A stretch of 64,000 bases of DNA from Polyangiaceae bacterium. Lineage in GTDB: Bacteria; Myxococcota_A; Polyangia; Polyangiales; Polyangiaceae. A program made the position numbers and the translations under genes. The stretch spans positions 62,001 through 126,000 of the forward strand of contig JAICTZ010000018.1 of assembly GCA_025936115.1 (NCBI GenBank), in the 5' to 3' direction. The stretch's first letter is position 1, and every line of letters starts with the position of its first letter. This document shows, piece after piece, positions 9,193-19,166 of the stretch. The notes below the pieces were generated by a model. It searched no databases. It was not told the DNA's origin and saw nothing but the letters and a program-made list of their open reading frames with translations.

Positions 9193-9684
9193 ATGCGGCG
9201 CTTGACCCCCGTTCCCTCGAAATCCGTCGAAATCCTCCTGCTCGAATCACCGGAGGCATTCGCGGCCGCTCTGCTCGCGCGCCCGCCGCTCGCCGAGCAA
9301 AACCATCTGATCGCGCGCGACCGCGGGGAGTCCGTCCGGCGCTTTGCCGTGCGCGTGCTGCACCGGCTGCGCCGCATGCGGGCCAGGGCTGATCAGATTT
9401 CCTCGATCAGCTATCTCTTTGCCGGCGACTCAGCGGCCGCGACGGTGCGCGCGCGGCTGCTGCGGGCTATCTCGGCCATGCTCGGGCGGCGCGGCGCGTT
9501 AAGGCTCATCGGCCCGCGGGACGCCACGGGCGACCTCCGCGGCTACATGGACGCGCTCGAACCCCGTTTTCCGGTTGGAACTCGGCTCGAAGCAAACGTC
9601 TCACCCACGGGTTGGACCATCATGTCGGCGCGCGGCCCCCGCCGCGACGAACCCCTGAGCGTGCGCCCGTCGATTTCTGCGTGA
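9193..9684 (+). CDS. conserved-looking hypothetical protein
   Basis: A 163-residue protein that I do not recognise. It begins MRRLTPVPSKSVEILLLESPE, contains an alpha/beta-like core (ISSISYLFAGDSAAATVRARLLRAISAML, then GALRLIGPRD) and ends with an Arg/Ser-rich tail. The regular alternation of hydrophobic strands and helices supports a folded domain. An in-frame GTG at 9175 is the alternative start. It lies between a sensor kinase and a receiver gene on the opposite strand; a 170-base gap before it shows no recognisable promoter. Confidence 0.5.
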   Translation: MRRLTPVPSKSVEILLLESPEAFAAALLARPPLAEQNHLIARDRGESVRRFAVRVLHRLRRMRARADQISSISYLFAGDSAAATVRARLLRAISAMLGRRGALRLIGPRDATGDLRGYMDALEPRFPVGTRLEANVSPTGWTIMSARGPRRDEPLSVRPSISA

Positions 9685-9693
9685 CGAGCGCGC

Positions 9694-9725
9694 GAGCGGC
9701 GTGACCGAGGGGTGTCGCGCCGCTC
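9694..9725. terminator. inverted repeat between convergent genes
   Basis: Arms GAGCGGCG (9694-9701) and CGCCGCTC (9718-9725) are perfect with a 16-base loop. The element lies between the converging stops at 9684 and 9739 and could serve both directions. No T-run is visible, so Rho-independent action is uncertain. Confidence 0.35.
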
Positions 9726-9738
9726 GGAGGAAGCCCGG

Positions 9739-10242
9739 CTACTCGTTCGAGCCGTTGTCTGAGCCGTCGGCACCGCCGCCATCGATCCGTGGCGGATGGC
9801 CCGGGTGAGCCAGAGCGTTTTCGATGGCTGTCCGCAGGTCTTCGAGGTCGAACGGCTTGCGAAACACGGCGACGGCGCCGAGCGACTCGGCGATGCGTGT
9901 CGTGCGGTCGTCGCCGTAGGCCGTAATGACGAGCACCGGCACGCGCGCCGTACGGCTCCGCATGGCCGTGAGCACGTCGAGCCCGCTGAAGCCCGGCATC
10001 ATCACGTCCGTCACGATGGCGTCGAAGAAGGGGCGCGCCGAGGGATCGGCCACGGCGTGCACGACCAGATCGAGCAGCTCGTTCCCGTCGGCGGCCTCGA
10101 CTACCAAAAAGCCATCTTCCGACAGCGCGCTCGCGAGCTCGCTCCGAATGTCGGGATCGTCGTCGGCAACCAAAATACGTGGAGCTCGTTCGCGCAGAAA
10201 ACGACCGTGGCCGCCCCAGTCGGTAGGTGCATTCATGCTCAT
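9739..10242 (-). CDS. single-domain response regulator (receiver only)
   Basis: A 167-residue protein made of one receiver domain (about residues 20-140): acidic patch VADDDPD, phosphoacceptor Asp in AIVTDVMMPG, Thr in LVITAYG and Lys in FRKPFDL. The C-terminal tail is short, Gly/Asp/Ser-rich, and has no output domain, so it probably acts through protein contact. The ATG at 10242 follows GGGAAGAGAG. It lies downstream of the hybrid kinase on the same strand, 96 bp away, and may receive phosphate from it. Confidence 0.85.
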   Translation of the reverse strand: MSMNAPTDWGGHGRFLRERAPRILVADDDPDIRSELASALSEDGFLVVEAADGNELLDLVVHAVADPSARPFFDAIVTDVMMPGFSGLDVLTAMRSRTARVPVLVITAYGDDRTTRIAESLGAVAVFRKPFDLEDLRTAIENALAHPGHPPRIDGGGADGSDNGSNE

Positions 10243-10338
10243 CGGGTGCTCTCTTCCCTGAGCAGACGCACGAAGCATGCCTATGCGCCCCCCGCTGAAC
10301 TCGATGCCATGGCACCTAAGGCAGCACGATGAGAGGCA

Positions 10339-11895
10339 CTATGCAACGTCGCCGCCTTGTTCCTCGCCCTTGGCCGCACTCTTGACTGGGTTCGCGCCGG
10401 AGAGCGGCAAGGTGACCGTGAAGACCGGTGGCGTGTCCTTGGAGTTCGTGACGGCGATGCTGCCACCGTGCGCTTCCACGATTTGGCGCGTCACGAACAG
10501 GCCGACGCCGAGGCCTCCGTGTGAACGCATGCTCTGCGAGCGCCCGAATCGCTCGAACAGCCGTGGCAGATTTGCCTCGGCGATGTGGCTGCCGCCTTCC
10601 ACTTCGAGCAGGACGCTGGACGCATTCGTAGCAAGCCGGACGCGAACCGGCCCTCGCTCGCGGTAGCGGAGCGCGTTGGAAAGCAGATTCGTGAGCACCT
10701 GCTCGAGGCGCGCACGATCCCAGCGCCCTTCGAGGCTCGGCGGCAGCTCGAGCTCGATCGCGATGCCGGCACGCTCGGCGTCGACGGCAAAGCGCTCGGT
10801 AACCTCGCGGATCGTCGCGACCAAATCGAGCTGCTCGGGATGAACGTCGAGGAAGCCCGTCGTGATGCGAGACACGTCGAGCAGGTTGTCGATCAAGCGC
10901 TCGAGTCGGTTGGTTTGACGCATGGCGCCGTCGAGCTTCGTGTAGAGGGCTTCGTTCGGAGGAGCCGAGCGTTGCATGCTCTGCAGGCGTAGCTTGAGGG
11001 CGGTCAGCGGTGTGCGGAGCTCGTGGGAGGCGAGCGCCATGAACTCGTCCCTTGCGCCGATTGCTTGCTTCAGATCGTGAAAATCGCTGCAGGTGCCGAG
11101 CCAGGCGAGCACGCGCCCCGTGGTGTCGCATTCCGGAACGGCGCGGCACAGGTGGAAGCGGTACACGCCGTCGGCGCGCCGCAAGCGGCACTCGGCCGTG
11201 AACGGCGCGGCATGCTGCACGGAGTCGAGCCAGCGCCGGTGGGCCTCCGTCGCGTCCGCGTCGTGAACCGCCTTGAAAAATCCAAGCCCTCGCGTCGCCT
11301 CGAACTCGAGGCCGGTGTATTCGCGGAAGCGGCGATTGCAGTAGTCGAGTTGCCCGTCTGGCGTCGCCGTCCAAACCATTTCGGGGATCGACTCGGCGAG
11401 ATTGCGGTAGCGGCGCTCCGCGGCGAGCTGGAGCTCGGCGCGCTCGAACGCGCGCTCGCGCCGTTCCGCCTCCTGAATCGTGACTGCTTGCCGCCTGAGC
11501 AGCAGCTCCTTGCGGTAGAGGTCGGCGAATACCGCGACTTTGGCGCGCACGACGTCCGAGTCCACCGGCTTTTGGAGGTAGTCGATGGCGCCCACGGAGT
11601 ACGCGCGATAGATGCGCTTGAGCTCGACGCCCTCTGCCGTCAAAAATAAGATCGGTGTGAGGCGAGAGCGTTCGCGCTGCTTGATGGCAGCCGCGAGCTC
11701 GAAGCCATCCATGTCAGGCATGTTGACGTCGAGCAGGATCACGGCGAAATCGTGGTCGAAGAGCAGCTGGATCGCGTCCGAACCCGAACGCGCCGTCATG
11801 ACGGCGTACCCTGGTACGTCGAGCACGGCGCAGAGCGCGGTCAGATCGGCGCTGCGATCGTCGACGACGAGCACGTTGACGACCTCGGTCGCCAC
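10339..11895 (-). CDS. receiver-PAS-histidine kinase hybrid
   Basis: A 518-residue soluble protein. It has an N-terminal receiver (Asp56 in ILLDVNMPD), a coiled coil at about 125-160, a PAS domain at about 162-275, an H-box with His291 in SHELRTPL, and an ATPase domain. The N-box (NLLSNALRYRE) and G2 box (GGLGVGLFVTRQI) are normal, but the G1 box reads EGGSHI instead of DxGxGI. This arrangement is common in kinases that are themselves controlled by phosphorylation. The GTG at 11895 starts the receiver cleanly; an open frame continues to 12051 but adds only unstructured sequence. It is followed by a receiver gene and divergent from an NtrC-type activator. Confidence 0.8.
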   Translation of the reverse strand: MATEVVNVLVVDDRSADLTALCAVLDVPGYAVMTARSGSDAIQLLFDHDFAVILLDVNMPDMDGFELAAAIKQRERSRLTPILFLTAEGVELKRIYRAYSVGAIDYLQKPVDSDVVRAKVAVFADLYRKELLLRRQAVTIQEAERRERAFERAELQLAAERRYRNLAESIPEMVWTATPDGQLDYCNRRFREYTGLEFEATRGLGFFKAVHDADATEAHRRWLDSVQHAAPFTAECRLRRADGVYRFHLCRAVPECDTTGRVLAWLGTCSDFHDLKQAIGARDEFMALASHELRTPLTALKLRLQSMQRSAPPNEALYTKLDGAMRQTNRLERLIDNLLDVSRITTGFLDVHPEQLDLVATIREVTERFAVDAERAGIAIELELPPSLEGRWDRARLEQVLTNLLSNALRYRERGPVRVRLATNASSVLLEVEGGSHIAEANLPRLFERFGRSQSMRSHGGLGVGLFVTRQIVEAHGGSIAVTNSKDTPPVFTVTLPLSGANPVKSAAKGEEQGGDVA

Positions 11896-12172
11896 GTCCG
11901 CTGCTTGAGCACGCCCGAATGTCCTAGTCGAGCTGCCGCCCGGATCTGATGGTTCTAATGCGGCCAGGGCGAGTGCTGTGAAGCACGAATCGTGCCCATC
12001 GCGAGGCCCCGATACGCGGGGCTCACGCACGTGGCGCGGGGCCAATTGCAACAGGTGTCGACGATTGGCACTGCGCGTAGCTCGTACGCTCGAGGGTCAA
12101 ATCACGCGCGTGTCACGAGCTCGGACGAAGCGGTTGCCCGGTGAGCCCGTTCAGTGGAAACTTGGAAGTCGC

Positions 12173-13519
12173 GTGTCATCGTCAAAAGTTTTGCTACTCG
12201 ACGAGCAGAATCTGGTCTCGCCTCGGATCGAGCGCGAACTCGCGCAAAAATTCGTGGTTCGACGGGCCGCACGCGCTGAAGCCGGGGAAATGACGGACAT
12301 CGACGCCGTCGTGGTTTCGTGCGCGCACGCGCGGGCCCTCTCGGTCGAACAGCTCCCGAGCGGCGTCCCGCGCGTCGTCGTCGTCGCTTCCCAACCCGCC
12401 ATCGCCGACGTCGTGGCAGCGATCCACGCGGGCGCGCAGGACCTCATCGCTGCAGAGGACGGACGCGCACTGCTCGCGGCCGTCGAGGACGCGGTCGAAC
12501 GCCGCCGGCTCGAGGCCGAGCTCTTGCGCCTCGCGGAAGCGCCGAGCACGCCCGAAGTCCTGCCGCAAATCCTGGGCGAAAGTGCCGTGATGGTAAAGCT
12601 CCGCGCTCGCATCGCGCGCGTCGCGCTTTCCGACATCACCGTGCTCATCATGGGACCGAGCGGGAGCGGCAAGGATTTGGTCGCGCGCGCGTTGCACGAT
12701 GCCGGACCTCGCCGCTCTGGACCGTTCGTCGCGGTCGCCTGCGGCGCGATCCCGAAGCACCTCGCCGAGAGCGAGCTCTTCGGGCACACGCGCGGGTCGT
12801 TTTCCGGAGCCGTGCAGGACCGCGACGGCCTCTTGTTACAGGCGTCCGGCGGAACGCTCTTCCTCGACGATGTCGCCGAGATGCCGCTCGAGCTCCAGGC
12901 GAAGCTCCTGCGTGCGCTTCAGGAGCGCACGGTGCGCCCGCTCGGGCAAGGGCGTGAAATTCCGTTCGACGCGCGCGTCGTCGCCGCGACGAGTCGCGAT
13001 CTGGATCAAGAAGTGCGTGCAGGTCGGTTCCGGGAAGACCTATATTTCCGCCTGAACGTCATCACCGTGCGCACGCCCGCCCTCAGCGAGCGCGGGCACG
13101 ACGTGCTCCTGCTCGCGCAGTACTTCATCCGCCGCGCGTCGACGCCGGCACGGCCGCTGCTCGGACTCACGCCCGGCGCGGCGCGCGCGCTCATGGCGCA
13201 TTCGTGGCCCGGCAACGTGCGTGAGCTCGAGCATTGCGTGACCGCCGCCGTCACCGCGGCGACGACCGACCACGTGAGCACTTCGGATCTGCCGGCGCCG
13301 CTCGGACAGCGCAAGGTGTCGCCCCCGCCCGAGAGCCTGAAGTCGCTCGAAGTCGTCGAGCGCGCACACATCCTGAACACGCTCAGCGCGGTCGACGGCA
13401 ACCGGGCCCTCGCGTCGCGCATCCTGAAGCTCGATCGCAAGACGCTCTACCGCAAGCTCAAGAGCTACGCGGGGAGCGAGCCGCCGCCGCGCCCGCGCGA
13501 AGACTCAGTTCCCGGCTGA
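12173..13519 (+). CDS. NtrC-type sigma-54 activator with a degenerate receiver
   Basis: A 448-residue bacterial enhancer-binding protein. Residues 1-115 look like a receiver, but the phosphoacceptor position reads DAVVVSCAH with Ser (about residue 49) instead of Asp, so classical phosphorylation is unlikely. The AAA+ domain (about 130-370) has Walker A GPSGSGKD (161-168) and a sigma-54 contact loop GSFSGA (208-213) instead of GAFTGA. A Fis-type helix-turn-helix closes the protein (NRALASRILKLDRKTLYRKLK). The GTG at 12173 is preceded by TGGAAG; upstream in-frame sequence to 11978 is not protein-like. It converges on another activator gene with a 3-bp gap. Confidence 0.85.
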   Translation: MSSSKVLLLDEQNLVSPRIERELAQKFVVRRAARAEAGEMTDIDAVVVSCAHARALSVEQLPSGVPRVVVVASQPAIADVVAAIHAGAQDLIAAEDGRALLAAVEDAVERRRLEAELLRLAEAPSTPEVLPQILGESAVMVKLRARIARVALSDITVLIMGPSGSGKDLVARALHDAGPRRSGPFVAVACGAIPKHLAESELFGHTRGSFSGAVQDRDGLLLQASGGTLFLDDVAEMPLELQAKLLRALQERTVRPLGQGREIPFDARVVAATSRDLDQEVRAGRFREDLYFRLNVITVRTPALSERGHDVLLLAQYFIRRASTPARPLLGLTPGAARALMAHSWPGNVRELEHCVTAAVTAATTDHVSTSDLPAPLGQRKVSPPPESLKSLEVVERAHILNTLSAVDGNRALASRILKLDRKTLYRKLKSYAGSEPPPRPREDSVPG

Positions 13520-13522
13520 GCC

Positions 13523-14920
<1,398 letters not shown>

Positions 14921-15141
14921 CTCGTCCTCGAACTCTGCATCTTGTACGGCGCCGGGGCAACAGCGTTCGGCCGTTTGGGGCCCTAACGCGCCGGGGCGAA
15001 GCGTCACGCCCGACCACCTGACGGGAAAATCGAGCGACGTGGCGACCGCGGAGACGGAATTCGCCCGGCGAGCGCCTCTTTCGCGCTCGAGGGCCGGCTT
15101 AATCACCCGCCAAGCCGAGCCGTACCGAATCGAGACACGGC

Positions 15142-16749
15142 ATGTCGGCTTTCCTGCGCGCTAAACGTACGGCATGGGGAGCCGCGCTTTTTTTCGCGGT
15201 TTTCGTCCTCACGCTCTCGTACGTGAGCGGGCTCCGTTACAAGAAAGCCCTCGATTGGGTGGAGCACACCCACCTCGTGCGCGCGAGCCTCGAGCGGGTG
15301 CTTTCGAGCATGATCGATCACGAGTCCGCCGTGCGCGGCTACGTCATCACGGGTGACGCCCGGTTCCTGGCGCGGCGAGCCGAAGCCGCACGCGCTGCCG
15401 CAGACGAGGTGCGCCACACGCGGGAGCTCGTGCGCGACAATCCGACGCAGGACGTGCGGGCGGTGGAGCTCGAGCGCTTCGTGGCAGACAAGCTCGCCTT
15501 TGCCGCGAGCGTGGCCGTGGCCCGCGAGCACGATGACCTCGCGAGCGCGAACGCCCTGACCGGCGGTTTTCGCGGCAAGCTGCTGATGGATCGCGTGCGC
15601 TGGACGGTCGCGAGCATGACGGCCGAGGAGGAGCAGCTGCTCGACGAGCGCCGAGCCGCCGCAAACGCGACGCAGCGCGAGACCGTCCTCGCGATCGGTA
15701 CGCTGGCCTTGTGCCTACTCGGGCTCTTGGCTTTCAGTTTCGTCAGCATGCAGCGGGACGCCAACGAGCTCGAGCGGGCCGCGCTCGAGCTCGCCGAAAG
15801 CGAAGAACGGTACCGACTGCTCGTGGACAACGTGAGCGACCTCGTCCTCTTGCACGACCGGGAGGGCAAGCTCGTCTACGTGAGCCCCTCGCTCGAATCG
15901 CTGCTCGGCTACTCGCTCGCGCGCGCGGCCACGCTCGAGCTTCGTTCCGTCGTGCACGCGGACGACGTCGAGCTCGTCGAAAGCCATCTGTCGCGCTTCC
16001 GGGCCGGCGCCGCCACGAGCGCGGTCGTCACGTGTCGACTCTGCCGCAACGACGGCGACTATCGCTGGTTCGAATTCAAGGTCGCGGCCGTGAACGACGA
16101 AGCCGGTGCCGTGCGGCACTTTCAAGCCGCCGGCCGCGACGTGACGGCGCGGCGCGAGCTCGAACAGTGTCTCGCCGAACAAGCCGAGGAGCTCCGGCAG
16201 CTCTCGCTGCGGGACGGGCTGACGGGCCTCTACAACCGTCGAGGTTTCCTCGAGATTTCTCTGCAGCTCGTGCGCGTGGCCGAGCGTCAGAAACATCGGC
16301 TCGCGGCGCTCTTCATCGATCTCGACGGCCTCAAGGGCATCAACGACGAGCTCGGTCACGAGCGCGGTGACCGCGCCATCGGTGAAGCCGCGGATCTGTT
16401 GCGCTCGACCTGCCGCGCGACGGATCTCATCGCGCGCCTCGGTGGCGACGAGTTCGTGGTGCTGGCAAGCGACGTCGACGAGTCGGCAATCGCGGCGCTC
16501 AGCGCTCGGCTCGAGCACGCGCTCGTCGAGGCGAATAGAAGGTCGAACCGCGACTACCAGCTGGCGTTCAGTTTCGGCGTCGCATGCTTCGATCCTTCGG
16601 CGCCCGTCTCGATGGAGAAGTTGCTCGTCGAGGCGGACGCGCGCATGTACGAAGCGAAAGTGCGCAGGCGCCGCACGCGCGTCAACTCGGTCGCTTTCGG
16701 CACGGGCGCGCTCGACCGTAGCGAGCGCGCGTCGGGGCCGTCGTCGTGA
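15142..16749 (+). CDS. membrane diguanylate cyclase (CHASE3-PAS-GGDEF)
   Basis: A 535-residue protein. A first membrane span (about 10-30), a CHASE3-like periplasmic domain (about 35-175, with DHESAVRGYVITGD) and a second span (about 180-200) form the sensor. A PAS domain (about 220-340) precedes the GGDEF domain (about 355-520). The catalytic motif is intact (RLGGDEF, 434-438) and an inhibitory site RATD lies five residues before it, so the enzyme should make cyclic di-GMP and be feedback-inhibited. No EAL domain. It is divergent from the NtrC-type gene, which suggests but does not prove a shared control region. Confidence 0.9.
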   Translation: MSAFLRAKRTAWGAALFFAVFVLTLSYVSGLRYKKALDWVEHTHLVRASLERVLSSMIDHESAVRGYVITGDARFLARRAEAARAAADEVRHTRELVRDNPTQDVRAVELERFVADKLAFAASVAVAREHDDLASANALTGGFRGKLLMDRVRWTVASMTAEEEQLLDERRAAANATQRETVLAIGTLALCLLGLLAFSFVSMQRDANELERAALELAESEERYRLLVDNVSDLVLLHDREGKLVYVSPSLESLLGYSLARAATLELRSVVHADDVELVESHLSRFRAGAATSAVVTCRLCRNDGDYRWFEFKVAAVNDEAGAVRHFQAAGRDVTARRELEQCLAEQAEELRQLSLRDGLTGLYNRRGFLEISLQLVRVAERQKHRLAALFIDLDGLKGINDELGHERGDRAIGEAADLLRSTCRATDLIARLGGDEFVVLASDVDESAIAALSARLEHALVEANRRSNRDYQLAFSFGVACFDPSAPVSMEKLLVEADARMYEAKVRRRRTRVNSVAFGTGALDRSERASGPSS

Positions 16750-16769
16750 GGAGCGGCCACGGTCTCAGG

Positions 16770-17126
16770 TCATGCGGGCTCCCGGTAAAACCCGAGCGTC
16801 ACGATCAGCGCCGCGAGCGCGAGGAAAGTGAAGCCGAGGACGCCAGGAGCGAGTGACTCCGCGAGCCCCTGCAGCACGGCCTCGGCCAGCGAGACGCCCG
16901 GATGCTTTTGCACGTACTCCGGCACCTGGTGACCTACGGTCGCGAGGTCGACGCAGATGCCGCCGAGCGTCGCCGAAGCCGTGGCGGCTGCAAGCCCCAG
17001 CGTGATTCGGAACAGCGCCCGCGTGACGCGCACGGCGTAAAGGCTCGCGGCGACCAGCGTGGCGACGCCGAACGCGAGCAGGAAAAACATGGCGAATCCG
17101 CCCTCGGTAAAAAATCGTTCCAACAT
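16770..17126 (-). CDS. small membrane protein of unknown function
   Basis: A 118-residue protein with three predicted spans (about 11-32, 38-60 and 93-113) and a short hydrophilic loop around HQVPEYVQKHPGVS. The N-terminus (FFTEGGFAMFFLLAFG) faintly resembles the first span of MotA/TolQ/ExbB-type proton-channel proteins, but the family signatures further on are missing, so I leave it unassigned. The ATG at 17126 is preceded by an AAGAAG-like site. It is divergent from an ECF sigma gene 78 bp away and could be one of its targets. Confidence 0.6.
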   Translation of the reverse strand: MLERFFTEGGFAMFFLLAFGVATLVAASLYAVRVTRALFRITLGLAAATASATLGGICVDLATVGHQVPEYVQKHPGVSLAEAVLQGLAESLAPGVLGFTFLALAALIVTLGFYREPA

Positions 17127-17204
17127 GGCTTCTTGGAGTAAACGCCCAGCGTGTCGTCGCGTGACAGCTGTCACACCTCGGCCGCTGGCGCGTTACCCTG
17201 AGTC

Positions 17205-17768
17205 GTGACCGCCGCGCTCGATCCGGAACTGATTTCCCTGCTGCGGCGGCGGGATCCGCGCGGCTTCGATGGCGCGTACGACGCCTACGCCGGACCGGTA
17301 TTCGGGTTCTTGCTCCGGCTCAGCCGCCGCCGGGACCTGGCCGAAGATCTGCTCCAGCACGTGTTCATGCGGCTGGCGGAGCGGGGACCGGAGCTCCGAG
17401 CGGATTCGGACCTGCGTGCCTGGCTTTTCGCCGTCGCCCGCAACGCGGCGGTGAGCCAGCTGCGGCGCGCTCCCGAGCTCGCCGAAGAATCTGCGCTCGA
17501 GGCGCTCGCGGACCCGCCGCCCGATATGGAAGCGCGCCTGCTCTTGGGTGACGTCGAGCGGGCGCTCTCGGCGCTGCGGCTCGAGGATCGCGAGGTGCTG
17601 TTGCTCGTCGGCGTCGAAGGTCTCGAGCGCGGCGCCGTCGCTCGTCTGCTCGGCCTGCGGCCGGACGCGTTGCGGCAGCGGCTCGCTCGCGCTCGGTCAC
17701 GCTTGCTCGCGGAGCTCGAACGCGCGAGGGTGGAGCTGAGCCCTCGCGCGCGCAAGGTGCTGCCATGA
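17205..17768 (+). CDS. ECF-type RNA polymerase sigma factor
   Basis: A 187-residue sigma factor with region 2 (about 15-85: DLAEDLLQHVFMRLAE, LRAWLFAVARNAAVSQLRR) and region 4 (about 120-170: LRLEDREVLLLVGVEGLERGAVARLLGLRPDALRQRLARARSRL). GTG start at 17205. The stop overlaps the start of the next small gene by four bases (ATGA), the usual arrangement for a sigma factor and its regulator. The exact ECF group cannot be assigned by eye. Confidence 0.88.
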   Translation: MTAALDPELISLLRRRDPRGFDGAYDAYAGPVFGFLLRLSRRRDLAEDLLQHVFMRLAERGPELRADSDLRAWLFAVARNAAVSQLRRAPELAEESALEALADPPPDMEARLLLGDVERALSALRLEDREVLLLVGVEGLERGAVARLLGLRPDALRQRLARARSRLLAELERARVELSPRARKVLP

Positions 17769-17980
17769 CGTCCACTCGGCCTGACGACGATCCCGTGCTC
17801 GCTCGGCTGGCTGCGTTGCCGGGGGAAACCCCCGCACGCGATCTGACGGCAAGAATCCGCGCGGCGTCCCTCGCGCAACTCCGACCTCGACCGCTGCACC
17901 CGGTCTTCACACTGCTCGTCGCCGGTTCGGCGCTCGGTTATCTCCTGAGCGCGTTGCGGTTCACACTGGGGCTGTTCTAA
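17765..17980 (+). CDS. tiny single-span membrane protein, candidate anti-sigma partner
   Basis: A 71-residue protein translationally coupled to the ECF sigma gene. Residues 1-45 are soluble with a short helix (DPVLARLAALP, then ARDLTARIRAASLAQL); residues 46-68 form one membrane span. It has no HxxxCxxC zinc motif, and its cytoplasmic part is much shorter than a normal anti-sigma domain. The position and topology suggest an anti-sigma role; that is inference. Confidence 0.6.
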   Translation: MTSTRPDDDPVLARLAALPGETPARDLTARIRAASLAQLRPRPLHPVFTLLVAGSALGYLLSALRFTLGLF

Positions 17981-17981
17981 T

Positions 17982-19103
17982 TCAGCTGGCGCGCTCGACA
18001 CGGCCGTCGGCGTGCCGAGCGAAACGCGCCGGATCGGCGCCGAGCACGGGATCGGCGCGCGGCCAAGGCCAGCCGCCGAACCCCGTCGCGCGGTAGTCCG
18101 CGTACGCCTGCCGGATCTCCTCCTGCGTGTTCATCACGAAGGGGCCGTGCTGCACGATCGGCTCGCCGAGCGGGCGGCCTTGCAAGAGGAGTAGCTCGCT
18201 CGTATCGGGACCGTTCACGAGGGGGACGCTCGCGTCGGCGCGGAGCTCGAGCGAGTGTCGGGCGTCGATGGCGCGCCCTGCGACGGTCAGCGCCGAGCCA
18301 CGGAAAAAGTAGAGCATGCGACGATTGCCTGCCGCGGCGGGAGGCAGGCGAAACTCGGCGTGCGGCTCGAGCTTGAGCGTCCAAATCGCGATGTCCGCCC
18401 CCGTGCACGCCGCATACGAATGCGGCGGCGGCGCGGCGGCCTGCACGGCGCCGAGCGCACCGGCAATGATGGCAAGCTCGGTCGAGCGTCCCGCGCCGTC
18501 GCGCACGACGCTGCGCGGGATCATGTCGCGCCAAAGCATCGAGAAATGCGGCGCGACCAACTTGCTCTGGCTCGGCAAGTTGAGCCAAATCTGAAAGAGC
18601 TCGAGAGGATTTTCCCCCGTGGGATTCAGGAGCGGGAACATTTCTGCATGCACGATGCCGCTGCCGGCCGTGAGCCACTGCACGTCGCCGTGCCCGTAAC
18701 GCGCGGCAGCGCCGAGCGAGTCGGCGTGATCGACCAAGCCTTCTCGCACGATCGTTACCGTCTCGAAGCCGCGGTGCGGGTGCTCGGGAAAGCCCGGCAC
18801 GACTTGCCCGTGATACATGCTGAAGCCGTCGCGGTGGGAAAAGTCCTGCCCGAGCTCGCGGCCTGCGAGTGACGTGGCGGGCCCGAGCGACGCGTTGCCG
18901 GCCGGGTAGCCGTCGTCGTGGTGCGCGCAGAACAAGAACGGGTCGAGCGTGCGCCATTGAAAGCCGATTGGCTCGACGGCGAGCACGACGGGGCTTTCCG
19001 ATTCGCGCGGGCGGACCACCGTAGCCGGCAGCGCGCTTTCGCTCTTGCATGCGTCGAGCAGCGGGACGCTGACGAGGGCTCCGAGCACACTGCGACGATC
19101 CAT
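17982..19103 (-). CDS. exported pirin-like protein with Tat/lipoprotein signal
   Basis: A 373-residue bicupin of the pirin family. The metal-binding cupin motif FPEHPHRGFETVTI and the following SGIVHAEMF are present. Unlike ordinary cytoplasmic pirins it begins MDRRSVLGALVSVPLLDAC, which carries a twin arginine and a lipobox-like ending (Cys at residue 19), suggesting Tat export and lipid anchoring. The C-terminus ends with the common pirin segment EIRQAYADYRATGFGGWPW. It follows a separate SDR gene on the same strand with a 63-bp gap. The substrate is unknown. Confidence 0.8.
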   Translation of the reverse strand: MDRRSVLGALVSVPLLDACKSESALPATVVRPRESESPVVLAVEPIGFQWRTLDPFLFCAHHDDGYPAGNASLGPATSLAGRELGQDFSHRDGFSMYHGQVVPGFPEHPHRGFETVTIVREGLVDHADSLGAAARYGHGDVQWLTAGSGIVHAEMFPLLNPTGENPLELFQIWLNLPSQSKLVAPHFSMLWRDMIPRSVVRDGAGRSTELAIIAGALGAVQAAAPPPHSYAACTGADIAIWTLKLEPHAEFRLPPAAAGNRRMLYFFRGSALTVAGRAIDARHSLELRADASVPLVNGPDTSELLLLQGRPLGEPIVQHGPFVMNTQEEIRQAYADYRATGFGGWPWPRADPVLGADPARFARHADGRVERAS

Positions 19104-19166
19104 GAGCTCTCGAGTATAGCGCCGAACGGCTCGGCGCGGAGGGCCCGGCGCGTTTCGCGCAGGGGT

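Noticed and set aside
12064-12081. TTGGCAC string between the hybrid kinase and the pseudo-receiver activator
   Set aside because: The GC falls one base too far (11 instead of 10), a spacing change that usually destroys sigma-54 promoters.
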